The translations under genes and the position numbers were made by a program. Shown in pieces: positions 52,352 to 60,698 of a DNA stretch of 64,000 bases; position 1 is the first letter of the stretch, and each line of letters starts with the position of its first letter. Origin of the DNA: Flavobacterium beibuense (GTDB lineage Bacteria > Bacteroidota > Bacteroidia > Flavobacteriales > Flavobacteriaceae). The notes under the pieces were generated by a model. That model saw only the letters and a list, made by a program, of their open reading frames with translations. It was not told the origin of the DNA and searched no databases. The stretch is from positions 62,001 through 126,000 of the forward strand of contig NZ_JUIW01000011.1 in the NCBI RefSeq assembly GCF_004151245.1. Direction: 5' to 3'.

Positions 52352-53515
52352 TTACTGTAAATTTTCAATTACTAATGCCGAGGCTCCTCCGCCTCCGTTA
52401 CAAATTGCGGCAACACCATATTTACCGCCTTCCTGTTTAAGGACAGATAAAAGCGTTACCACTATCCTAGCCCCCGATGCGCCTATTGGGTGTCCCATAG
52501 CCACACCGCCTCCATAAACATTTATCTTATCCATATCTAGATCCAGAATTTTACTGTTTGCCAGTATCACCGCAGCGTAAGCTTCATTAATTTCATAGTA
52601 ATCAATATCCTCTTTGGTAAGTCCTGCCTGTTGCAATGCTTTAGGTATAGCTATCGCCGGCGATGTGGTAAACCATTCGGGGGCTTGGGCGGCATCTGCA
52701 TAACCTTTAATCTTTGCCAGTGGTTTAAGGTTATATTCCTTTATCATTTCTTCTGAAACCAGTAATAAGGCAGCAGCGCCATCATTAAGGTTACTGGCAT
52801 TTGCAGCTGTAATGGTACCTCCTTCTTCAAAAACAGGTTTTAATTTGGCTACCTTTTCCGGTATAAGTTTATACACATCCTCGTCTGCCGTAATTGTCGT
52901 TCCGTTAACCGTAAGAGGAATTATTTCATTATTAAACTTACCCTGGCTAAATGCTTTTGCAGCTTTCTCGTAAGACTGTAAGGCATAAGCATCCTGATCT
53001 TCCCTTGACAGATAGTATTCCCTGGCACAAATTTCTGCCGCATTCCCCATGTGGAAACTGTTGTAAACATCAGTCAGACCATCTTTCAGTAAACCGTCTA
53101 TAACTTCTGTATTGCCAAGTTTTGTGCTTTTACGCTGGGTTGTATGATGAGGAACATTGCTCATGCTCTCCATTCCGCCTGCTACAACTGCATTATCGGT
53201 TCCCAATTGTATCTGCTGGGCTCCTGTAATAACAGCCTTTAGTCCCGAAGCACAAACCTTATTTACCGTTGTGGCATCTGCCTCCACGGGCAATCCTGCA
53301 AATACTGCAGCCTGTCTTGCAGGGGACTGCCCTAAATTTGCAGAAAGCACATTTCCCATATATACAGAGTCTACCTTCTCTTTTGGAAACCCTATCTCAT
53401 TCACTATACTCTCAACAGCAATCTTACCCAACTCTGTTGCAGTAAAACCCGAAAGGCTACCTAAAAACCCTCCTATTGGGGTTCTTTTTGCAGCCACTAT
53501 AAATACATCTTTCAT
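52352..53515 (-). CDS. Acetyl-CoA C-acyltransferase (thiolase)
   Basis: 387 residues. The reactive Cys is in TVNKVCASGLKAV (Cys 88), with GHPIGASGARIV and CNGGGGASAL for the second Cys and His. Biosynthetic or degradative thiolase: joins or splits acyl-CoA and acetyl-CoA. First structural gene behind the 53533 operator, 49 bases after the tetR stop. Confidence 0.94.
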   Translation of the reverse strand: MKDVFIVAAKRTPIGGFLGSLSGFTATELGKIAVESIVNEIGFPKEKVDSVYMGNVLSANLGQSPARQAAVFAGLPVEADATTVNKVCASGLKAVITGAQQIQLGTDNAVVAGGMESMSNVPHHTTQRKSTKLGNTEVIDGLLKDGLTDVYNSFHMGNAAEICAREYYLSREDQDAYALQSYEKAAKAFSQGKFNNEIIPLTVNGTTITADEDVYKLIPEKVAKLKPVFEEGGTITAANASNLNDGAAALLLVSEEMIKEYNLKPLAKIKGYADAAQAPEWFTTSPAIAIPKALQQAGLTKEDIDYYEINEAYAAVILANSKILDLDMDKINVYGGGVAMGHPIGASGARIVVTLLSVLKQEGGKYGVAAICNGGGGASALVIENLQ

Positions 53516-53532
53516 AATATTATTTCTATTTT

Positions 53533-53546
53533 ATACCAATCGGTAT
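53533..53546. promoter_or_regulatory. TetR-type operator before the thiolase operon
   Basis: ATACC-AATC-GGTAT, a 5-bp inverted repeat within an identical 16-base word (TTATACCAATCGGTAT) also found at 54182-54197. It lies 18 bases before the thiolase start and downstream of tetR. No other copy was noticed in the window. Confidence 0.7.
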
Positions 53547-53564
53547 ATTTTGTAATAAAAAAAT

Positions 53565-54158
53565 TTATATCGCTAATTCATCAATTATATTTTCTGCATG
53601 GTTCATAGCAGCATTAAGCGTGTTTATTTTACCTGTAACCTTAACCAGCATAACGCCACCTTCTATAAGCGCTACCAGAGTCCACCCAAAAGCAGAAGCG
53701 TCAACATCAGGCTTGATAAAGCCATTCTTTTTACCGTCATTTATAACCTTAACAATACTGTCATGCCACTTCCTTATGGCATTAACTACGTTCTCACGCA
53801 GGTCTACGTGTGTATCATCAACTTCTGTCGCCGAATTAAGTACGGGACATCCCCAACGTAATACAGGGTTATCTGTAAAGTTTGAAAAGACATTAATATA
53901 TATTTTCAGCTTTTTAATAGGATCTGGTTCATTATCCCTCTTCTCCTTTATCCATTCCGATAGCAGGTCAAAATTATAATTGAAGGCAGCAATAGCCACT
54001 TCATCCTTATTTTTAAAGTTACCGTATATACTTCCTTTGGTTAATCCCGTAGCCTCGGTTATGTCAGAAAGAGAAGTTCCGGCATATCCCTTCCTGTTAA
54101 AAATGGGTGCCGTTTTTTCAATTATAAACTGTCTTGTCTTTTCTGCTTTGGTCAACAT
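53565..54158 (-). CDS. TetR/AcrR-family transcriptional regulator
   Basis: 197 residues. N-terminal helix-turn-helix TSLSDITEATGLTKGSIYGNFKNKDEV is typical; the C-terminal part is a ligand-binding domain. First gene before the thiolase operon, flanked by two identical operators, one of which lies within its own promoter, so it probably represses itself and the operon. Start chosen at ATG 54158 (LTKAEKTRQF); an extension to 54179 reaches into the promoter. Confidence 0.92.
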   Translation of the reverse strand: MLTKAEKTRQFIIEKTAPIFNRKGYAGTSLSDITEATGLTKGSIYGNFKNKDEVAIAAFNYNFDLLSEWIKEKRDNEPDPIKKLKIYINVFSNFTDNPVLRWGCPVLNSATEVDDTHVDLRENVVNAIRKWHDSIVKVINDGKKNGFIKPDVDASAFGWTLVALIEGGVMLVKVTGKINTLNAAMNHAENIIDELAI

Positions 54159-54176
54159 CGTGTAAAATCTAGGATA

Positions 54177-54207
54177 CAAAATTATACCAATCGGTATTAT
54201 TTACAAA
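54177..54207 (-). promoter_or_regulatory. tetR promoter with operator inside its spacer
   Basis: On the minus strand TTTG (54204-54207), 19 bases, then TAATTTTG (54177-54184): an ideal flavobacterial promoter. ATACCAATCGGTAT (54184-54197) fills the spacer, so a bound TetR would block RNA polymerase. Confidence 0.8.
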
Positions 54208-54332
54208 ATATTTTTACATCTTTTTTAATAAATGTTATAATAGCGAATCTACTTTTATTTCGTAAATTGCATAGTACATCAGCCTTTTGATGGAAAAATA
54301 ATTAAAATGAAATAACCTTAAATTTCAGAATT

Positions 54333-54647
54333 ATGCAAATACAGATAAACACAAACAACCATGTTGAAGGACATGAAAGAATGGAAACTTACTTTAGAGA
54401 AGTAATTACCAACTCCCTTAAACGTTTTGAAGACAAAGTAACCAGAATAGAAGTTCATGTAGGTGATGAGAACAGCCACAAGTCTGGCGATGCCGATAAA
54501 AAATGTACTATTGAAGCACGTATTGCCGGAATGCAGCCAGTCGCTGCCACCAATCATGCTAACACTCTTGAAAAAGCCATAGACGGTGCATTAGACAAAA
54601 TCAAGAAACTGTTAGACACAACATTTGATAAAATGAAAACGCATTAA
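54333..54647 (+). CDS. Ribosome hibernation-promoting factor, HPF/RaiA family
   Basis: 104 residues. MQIQINTNNHVEGHERMETYF start, beta-alpha-beta fold, KKCTIEARIAGMQPV and HANTLEKAIDGALDKIKKLL. The short form, without the long C-terminal dimerisation domain. Binds the 30S decoding region in stationary phase. Monocistronic; a terminator follows. Confidence 0.92.
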   Translation: MQIQINTNNHVEGHERMETYFREVITNSLKRFEDKVTRIEVHVGDENSHKSGDADKKCTIEARIAGMQPVAATNHANTLEKAIDGALDKIKKLLDTTFDKMKTH

Positions 54648-54668
54648 AAAATTAATGCTCTTAAATAA

Positions 54669-54701
54669 AAAAAGCCGCTCAGTAACTGAAGCGGCTTTTT
54701 A
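54669..54701. terminator. Terminator between hpf and the DUF6029 gene
   Basis: AAAAAGCCGCT and AGCGGCTTTTT pair, with inner CAG-TAA-CTG. Serves both convergent genes. Confidence 0.9.
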
Positions 54702-54726
54702 ATTAAGTATGTAAAGTATAGTAGTT

Positions 54727-56424
54727 TTAGAATGCTGTACTTATAGAGAAAGAGAAACCTGTACTCTCCGGCACAAAGCGGCAAACACCGCCCACACATA
54801 CAAGACCACCACGCTGCCTACCGTAGTTAACGGCAAACCTTGACGCACCCACACGGTAAGCACCACCAAAATTGTAGTAGTTATTTCTTTTCTCAGAATC
54901 ATCATTACCGTAGTTAATAATATCCCATACATAGAAAGAATACTTATCGTTAAGGTTAAGTTCTACAGTACCTCCGGCCCAGTTTTTAAAATCGGCATTG
55001 GCCCACATGTGCTCACCTTCTACACGTATAGATTTTGACGGATCAAAGTTATAAGTAGCCTCGGCAGCTACAATATTAGTATGTACCTTTTCACCTCCCT
55101 GTAACCATTCTTTATTATAGAACTGGTTAACGTAATAGAAACCGGTGTGCCAGCTTTCTGAAAGCTTTTTCTTAACCTCTAAGTTAACATCTGTATAATA
55201 TCTTTCACCAACACCAAAGAACTTGGTATCATATTCAGAAGGATAAAGCCTGTAAGTTCCCGGAAGATTATACCAGCTTGAAGCATTAACACCTACGTTA
55301 GTACCATATTTCCCTCCAAATAAAGTTTCGGGAGTAAAATCATAAAAAATATCAATCTGACCTCCGGTTTCACCTGCTTTCATTATTTCACCACTTTGAA
55401 AATCCACTTTAGCCTGTGCCTGATAAACATATATGTTTGCAAGGTTAGAATGATGCTGTTTAGTTAAAGCGGGTGTGAAATTAAGCACCTTATCATTAAA
55501 GTTTAAGCTTGTAGAGGTTGCGTCAACTACGGTTGGCTCCCTCTCAGAAAGGAAACTCATATTCTCCATCCTCCTAAAAGTAGCATCAACACCAAGTCCA
55601 TCTGCAGAGTACCCAAGATTTAGCAAAACAGCATTTCCAGATTTAATAAAATCATTATTAATAGTGTTTTGCGCATCAAGTACGGCATCTTTCTGTTTAA
55701 AGTCATACTCTGTGGAAAGATAAAAAGACCCGTGAATAAAGTTTAGCCTACCCGCTACTGCGTTAGTAAGTTCGTCAAAATTAGGATTCGGGATATATGT
55801 CTTCTCATAGCGACCAACATAGGTAAGTCCTAGAGAAAGATCAGACTCCTCAAAAGAAAGAAGTTTGTCAAGATTAAAATCAGAATCAAATCCGTATATC
55901 TTTCCGTCAGATACATCAAAACCGGTTCTTTGCTGGCCATAAAGAGCCGTTAGCCTAACATTATCACTAGGCCTGAAAACAATCCTTCCTCCACGAAGTG
56001 CAGTATTAATACCTAAAGAACGGTCTTCCCAGGCCCTTAACAAAAGTCCGCTACCAAACTGCTCATAAAAATACCCGGCAGTAGCTTCAAACTTTTCAGT
56101 TTTATAGCTTAAATAGTAAGTACCTACATTTGTTCCCTTAAAACCGGGATTATAATTAAGCAGTGCATTAGGCTCATAGGCTTCGCCCTGTATACCTGCC
56201 GTCCATTTTTTATACTGATAATTTACATACAGGTAGTTGTTAGACCTAAACGGATCTTCAGGATGTTGCAAATTCCTTTCCTTATCATTAAGATACCATT
56301 GGGAGTTGGACTCAAAACTACCATATACTTTACCGTAATCTTTCTTTTCAGCTTCAGCATCATCCTGTGCAAATAAAGGGGCACTAAAAGATAACGGCAA
56401 TAACAGCAATAATACTTTTTTCAT
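54727..56424 (-). CDS. DUF6029-type outer-membrane barrel protein
   Basis: 565 residues. Signal peptide (about 1-19, ending LFAQ), then strand-rich sequence with many Tyr/Trp/Asn (YLSYKTEKFEATAGYFYEQF, LRAWEDRSLGIN) and final Phe (FSFSISTAF), an outer-membrane beta-barrel. A single Cys pair lies near the end (LVCVGGVCRFV). It follows the TlpA gene with 4 bases between and is cotranscribed with it, and faces the T9SS cluster. Function unknown; possibly works with the thioredoxin-fold partner. Confidence 0.78.
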   Translation of the reverse strand: MKKVLLLLLPLSFSAPLFAQDDAEAEKKDYGKVYGSFESNSQWYLNDKERNLQHPEDPFRSNNYLYVNYQYKKWTAGIQGEAYEPNALLNYNPGFKGTNVGTYYLSYKTEKFEATAGYFYEQFGSGLLLRAWEDRSLGINTALRGGRIVFRPSDNVRLTALYGQQRTGFDVSDGKIYGFDSDFNLDKLLSFEESDLSLGLTYVGRYEKTYIPNPNFDELTNAVAGRLNFIHGSFYLSTEYDFKQKDAVLDAQNTINNDFIKSGNAVLLNLGYSADGLGVDATFRRMENMSFLSEREPTVVDATSTSLNFNDKVLNFTPALTKQHHSNLANIYVYQAQAKVDFQSGEIMKAGETGGQIDIFYDFTPETLFGGKYGTNVGVNASSWYNLPGTYRLYPSEYDTKFFGVGERYYTDVNLEVKKKLSESWHTGFYYVNQFYNKEWLQGGEKVHTNIVAAEATYNFDPSKSIRVEGEHMWANADFKNWAGGTVELNLNDKYSFYVWDIINYGNDDSEKRNNYYNFGGAYRVGASRFAVNYGRQRGGLVCVGGVCRFVPESTGFSFSISTAF

Positions 56425-56428
56425 CAGG

Positions 56429-56905
56429 CTACAACTTCTTCAACTGATTGTACAATTCCTCTTCTGCTCCCTGACTGTAACCATTATGTACATAAACCAC
56501 TTTTTTGTTTTTTACAACAACCGTGTAAGGAACATTAACAATACCTAATGCTCTTTTTAAATCCTGATTAGTATCTAAAAGCACCTGATAAGGCCATTTT
56601 TTTCCGTTAAGTAAAGGCTTAACTCTTTTTTGCGTACGGCTATCGTCTACAGACACGGCAACAACTTCCATATCAAGCTCTTTAGACCACTGCGCATATT
56701 TTTCATTTATCGCGTCCAGCTCCTTAATACATGGAGCACACCATGTTGCCCAAAAAGAGAACACATATATCTTATCTTTTTCAGAAAAATCGTTTTTTAC
56801 ATTAAAGCTTTTATTATCAGCCGATTTAATAGTCACATTTGGCATTTCCTTTTGTGCATAAGCTGCACAACCAAGAAATAGAAATAACATTAGAATCTTT
56901 TTCAT
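56429..56905 (-). CDS. TlpA-family periplasmic thiol-disulfide protein
   Basis: 158 residues. Signal peptide (about 1-18), then a thioredoxin fold with active site WATWCAPCIKELD (Cys 56 and 59) and cis-Pro region IVNVPYTVVV. Probably a reductase for periplasmic disulfides or cytochrome maturation. First gene of a two-gene operon with the barrel protein. The active site matches the T9SS thioredoxin at 57222 (WCAPC) on the opposite strand. Confidence 0.92.
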   Translation of the reverse strand: MKKILMLFLFLGCAAYAQKEMPNVTIKSADNKSFNVKNDFSEKDKIYVFSFWATWCAPCIKELDAINEKYAQWSKELDMEVVAVSVDDSRTQKRVKPLLNGKKWPYQVLLDTNQDLKRALGIVNVPYTVVVKNKKVVYVHNGYSQGAEEELYNQLKKL

Positions 56906-57221
56906 TCCGATTTGATTTTTATTAATTTACAGTTTTCCAGTCAGGTCGCAATATTAAAAATTTTTTAACAGTAATCAGAACTTTTTTTCTTAAAAAAACA
57001 AACCTAAACCCTACCAATTTAGTAGAGAAATAGCCTGATTACTAAACTTTTGACACTGTTTAAGCAACAATACTGTTAAAAATGATGCCAAATTATATTT
57101 TTTAATGATTTTTTTTTTGCCGTTAATATTTTTTACATACTTTCGGAAAAATTTTCCAAATTATTTTTTTGTTAAACAAATTATTAAATAGGAAACACTA
57201 ACTTAAAACTACCATCATTAC
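56906..57221. other. AT-rich divergent intergenic region (316 bases)
   Basis: No gene seen. It separates tlpA (minus) from the T9SS thioredoxin gene (plus). Long T and A runs. One likely promoter for the plus side is at 57117-57145. A short palindrome GGAAAAATTTTCC lies at 57145-57157. No minus-strand promoter was clear. Confidence 0.6.
57117..57145 (+). promoter_or_regulatory. Candidate promoter of the T9SS thioredoxin gene
   Basis: TTG (57117-57119), 18 bases, then TACTTTCG (57138-57145), one mismatch from TAnnTTTG. It would leave a leader of about 70 bases. Confidence 0.4.
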
Positions 57222-58700
57222 ATGAAAAAAACTTTACTTTTAGGATTAATGCTTTTAGGGGCTTACTCTGCGAAAGCTCAGCAGTTCCCTACTTTCGAGG
57301 CAGAGGATATTAACGGAAACATGCATTCTGTACAGGATTATCTTGCAGAGGGCAAAACTGTTCTGTTAGATATTTCTGCAACATGGTGTGCACCATGCTG
57401 GAACTTCCATAATGCTCATACATTAGAGAAGATATATGAAACTTATGGCCCAGGAGGTTCTGATGAAGTTGTTGTTATATTCGTTGAAGGAGATCCTTGG
57501 ACTCCTGCAAACAATCTTTACGGAGAAGGAACTTCAATAAACTACAGCCCGCCACGCCCACCAATTGGAGATTGGACAGAAGGTGTACCTTATCCTATCA
57601 TTAACGATGATAACCTTATAAATGCGGTAGGATTAACAGGCTTCCCTTCTTTATACAGAATATGCCCGGACGGTACTTATGTACAAATACCAAACAGCCA
57701 GATGGGTAATATCCAAAACATCATAAACAGTATGAATGTTTGTGGTACTCTTACAGGTGCTTCAAATCACGCTAAAATAGAAAGTGAAGATTTAAGAGTT
57801 TGTGTTGCTAACAGTAATGCTGCTGCTTCAGCTTCTTTTACAAACTATGGTACAAATGCTATTACATCAGCTACATTTAACATTAAAAATAGTTCTAATG
57901 AAGTTGTAGCTACTAAAGAATATACTGGTAATGTTGCAACATATGCTTCTGCAACTGTAACATTTGATGATGCAGCATATGCTACAGGCGAATATACAGT
58001 AGAAATAGCAAGTATTAATGGTGCTGCTCCATACAGTGCGGCTAACAACAACTTCAATATTGTTGAAGCTAATGAAACTTCAATCAATGCAGTAGTAAAA
58101 GTTTACACAGACAATTATCCAAGTGAAGTTTCTTGGGCTATTAAAGACAGTAACGGTACAACTGTTGCCAACGGTGGTCCTTATCAACCAGGTGATGAGG
58201 ATGAATATGGTGCAGGAGGACCAGATGCTAACACTACAAAAACTCATTATGTAGTATTACCGGAAGCTATTGACTGCTACTCTGTTGTAATGTATGATGG
58301 ATTTGGTGACGGATGGATATATGGATCTACACAACACGGTATTGAAATTTTCAGCCATGATGGTACTGTTTCTATATTCCAAAAAATAGTTGGATCTCTT
58401 AATTTTGGTGATGAACTTACTACCGAGTCTGCATTCAAAACAAATGGTATCTTAGGAAATGAGACTTTTGAAACAGCTAAATTCTCAATATACCCTAACC
58501 CTACAAACGGTATACTTAACTTTGCTACACAAGAAGCAGTTAATGTATCAATTGTTGACCTAACAGGTAAGGTAGTGTTTACAGCATCAAACATTAACAA
58601 TGGTGACTCAGTAAACTTAAGTTCTCTTCAGGCAGGTATGTACATTGCTAAAATAAAAGGTACAAGCACTGAAAGAATTGAGAAAGTTGTTATAAAATAA
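57222..58700 (+). CDS. Secreted thioredoxin-fold protein with T9SS sorting domain
   Basis: 492 residues. Signal peptide (about 1-20), then a thioredoxin fold with ISATWCAPCWNF (Cys 56 and 59) near the N terminus and GFPSLYRICPDG in the cis-Pro region. Middle beta domains (about 180-290) and YDGFGDGW (about 355). The last 75 residues form a T9SS type A sorting domain, SIYPNPTNGILNF ... MYIAKIKG ... KVVIK. The sorting domain sends it to the cell surface or medium, an unusual place for a thiol active site. Confidence 0.92.
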   Translation: MKKTLLLGLMLLGAYSAKAQQFPTFEAEDINGNMHSVQDYLAEGKTVLLDISATWCAPCWNFHNAHTLEKIYETYGPGGSDEVVVIFVEGDPWTPANNLYGEGTSINYSPPRPPIGDWTEGVPYPIINDDNLINAVGLTGFPSLYRICPDGTYVQIPNSQMGNIQNIINSMNVCGTLTGASNHAKIESEDLRVCVANSNAAASASFTNYGTNAITSATFNIKNSSNEVVATKEYTGNVATYASATVTFDDAAYATGEYTVEIASINGAAPYSAANNNFNIVEANETSINAVVKVYTDNYPSEVSWAIKDSNGTTVANGGPYQPGDEDEYGAGGPDANTTKTHYVVLPEAIDCYSVVMYDGFGDGWIYGSTQHGIEIFSHDGTVSIFQKIVGSLNFGDELTTESAFKTNGILGNETFETAKFSIYPNPTNGILNFATQEAVNVSIVDLTGKVVFTASNINNGDSVNLSSLQAGMYIAKIKGTSTERIEKVVIK

Positions 58701-58726
58701 TTTCTTAACAGAAATACACCTTATAA

Positions 58727-58765
58727 AAGCTATCGGGAATCTAACAGTTCCTGATAGCCTTTTTA
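58727..58765 (+). terminator. Terminator after the T9SS thioredoxin gene
   Basis: GCTATCGGGAA and TTCCTGATAGC pair (one G-T), followed by CTTTTTA. Confidence 0.8.
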
Positions 58766-58801
58766 CTTAAAAAAAATAGCTTAAATGTTAAAATTACACA
58801 G

Positions 58802-59536
58802 ATGAAAAAATTATTACTTTTAGCAGGATTACTTTGTTTAGGGTCAGTTAACGCTCAGATAACTGTAACTCATGAAGGAATACCTTTTGAGGATGGAGAA
58901 ACTTTTACTTATAACACTCCGGGAACTGAGCTTCCTATCCTAATCAACAATACATCAACAACTGAAACGGTTTATGTAAAAATAAGAGTTGATGAGGTGC
59001 TTAACACAACTCTTGGTAATAATACCGGAGACAATTTACAGTTTTGTGTTTTAGAGATTTGTTACACAGGCGTAACAGCTGGTGTTAGCTATCCTCCTGG
59101 AGACATAGTAGCTCTTAACCCTAACACTTCAACCTCTGAAGCCGATCATTTTTATAGTTCTGACCCCGGAAATGGTGAAGGCCCTGTACAGTATTCATTT
59201 ACTGTACTTGAAACAGACGAAAACGGAGATCCTCTAAATGAATTAGTATCTTTTACTTACATATATTCACCAACTGCTGGTGTTAATGATTTTGAAACTC
59301 TAAAAAATATGGGAATAACTGTAAACAATACAGTGATAAACAATTCCCTTAATATTGATGCAACAGTTAATGCTACATTACAAGTGTATGATATTAACGG
59401 TAAAGTTGTTAAAACAGCCTCTGTTGAAAACGGATCTCAGACAATCGATCTTTCATCTCTGAATTCAGCTGTTTATATCGCTAAGTTTATGACTGAAGAC
59501 AAAAAGTCGACTCAAATAAAACTTGTAAAAAATTAA
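58802..59536 (+). CDS. Secreted protein with T9SS sorting domain
   Basis: 244 residues. Signal peptide (about 1-19, ending VNAQ), a beta-sandwich of about 130 residues (ITVTHEGIPFEDGETFTY, ETVYVKIRVDEVL) with one Cys pair (FCVLEICY) and an acidic, Pro/Gly-rich stretch. The C-terminal about 80 residues match the T9SS type A domain (LQVYDINGKVVKTA, VYIAKFMTEDKKST). Function unknown; exported by T9SS. 52 bases before the Omp28-type gene. Confidence 0.88.
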   Translation: MKKLLLLAGLLCLGSVNAQITVTHEGIPFEDGETFTYNTPGTELPILINNTSTTETVYVKIRVDEVLNTTLGNNTGDNLQFCVLEICYTGVTAGVSYPPGDIVALNPNTSTSEADHFYSSDPGNGEGPVQYSFTVLETDENGDPLNELVSFTYIYSPTAGVNDFETLKNMGITVNNTVINNSLNIDATVNATLQVYDINGKVVKTASVENGSQTIDLSSLNSAVYIAKFMTEDKKSTQIKLVKN

Positions 59537-59588
59537 TTTGAAAACCGGTATTTCCAATAGGTAGGTTTTGTAATATTTAAAACAGCAA

Positions 59589-60641
59589 ATGAAACGCATA
59601 CTATTCTCTTTTTTTTCAGTTCTTGCTTTAATATTAAGTTCATGTTCATCTGATTATTTAATATTAGATTCTATTGAAACACACATATTAACTGCCGACT
59701 TTTCGTCAAGAAAAATTGGAGACCCTATTACTTTTACAGTTAGGGACAAAGACGGAGAGGACATAACTTCTTTAAGCACCATCTTTATAGACGGAAATGC
59801 TATTGAAGGTTATACCTTTACTTCACAAACTGTAGGAAATTTTGAGGTTAAAGCTGAATATTTAGGTGTTTTATCAGACGATGTTACGGTATATTTTCAT
59901 GACGGCTCTGAAATTAATTTCAAAAAACGCCTTCTTATTGAAGATTATACAGGTACATGGTGTGGCTTCTGCCCTAGGGTTGCCCATGCTATTGAACTTG
60001 TAAAAGAGCAGACAGAAAATTTTGTTGCTGTTGCTATACACAGATCAAGCCTAAACCCAGCAAGTGCTAATTACGACCCATATACCTATGATAGTAGTGA
60101 ACTTGAAAATTTACTTGGAGCTGCCGGATATCCTAAAGGATACCTTAACAGGTTTACAAAATGGCGAGCACTGGAAACTAACAATATTGCCCAGGCCGTA
60201 AACCTTACCCAGGGAGAAAACCCTAAGCTTGGACTGGCATTAAGCTCTACTGTTGATAACGGAAATATAAACATTGATGTTAAGGTTAAGTTTGGTAAAG
60301 ACTTTAGCGGACTTAAATTAGTAGTGTATGTTCTTGAAAACGGACTTATACATGAGCAGCATAACTACACTACTTATTATGGCGGTGCTGATATACTAGA
60401 GGATTTTGAACATAACCATGTTTTAAGAGAATGTATTACTCCATTACTTGGCGAAAATATAGAAACTTCTCAAACCTATTTAGCAAATGTTTATACTAAA
60501 TCATTTAATGTTACTGTACCAGCTACGGTTGAAAATGCAGCAAACATTGAGTTTGTAGCTTTTGTTACAGATGAAAACGGCAATTCGCTTAACGTAAGAA
60601 GTGCATTACCGGGTGTTGTTCAGGAATTTGAAGAGTTATAA
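59589..60641 (+). CDS. Omp28-related lipoprotein with thioredoxin-like fold
   Basis: 350 residues. Lipobox LILSSC (Cys 19) and SSDY. An Ig-like domain (about 30-105), then an Omp28-type thioredoxin-like domain with EDYTGTWCGFCPRV (Cys 125 and 128) and AAGYPKGYLNRF in the cis-Pro region. A surface or periplasmic lipoprotein. It follows the two T9SS genes on the same strand and may share their transcript. Confidence 0.9.
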   Translation: MKRILFSFFSVLALILSSCSSDYLILDSIETHILTADFSSRKIGDPITFTVRDKDGEDITSLSTIFIDGNAIEGYTFTSQTVGNFEVKAEYLGVLSDDVTVYFHDGSEINFKKRLLIEDYTGTWCGFCPRVAHAIELVKEQTENFVAVAIHRSSLNPASANYDPYTYDSSELENLLGAAGYPKGYLNRFTKWRALETNNIAQAVNLTQGENPKLGLALSSTVDNGNINIDVKVKFGKDFSGLKLVVYVLENGLIHEQHNYTTYYGGADILEDFEHNHVLRECITPLLGENIETSQTYLANVYTKSFNVTVPATVENAANIEFVAFVTDENGNSLNVRSALPGVVQEFEEL

Positions 60642-60657
60642 AAAATATTTTATACTT

Positions 60658-60687
60658 TTAAAGCCTCCCAAACGGGAGGCTTTTTTA
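60658..60687 (+). terminator. Terminator after the Omp28-type gene
   Basis: AAAGCCTCCC and GGGAGGCTTT pair across AAAC, followed by a T run. Confidence 0.9.
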
Positions 60688-60698
60688 TTTCTATCATT

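Noticed and set aside
54159-54179. Longer N terminus for tetR
   Set aside because: It includes the promoter -7 element; ATG at 54158 is a better start.
56906-57221. AT-rich spacer as a replication origin
   Set aside because: No DnaA-box cluster was seen and no dnaA, gidA or parAB nearby; the divergent promoters explain it.
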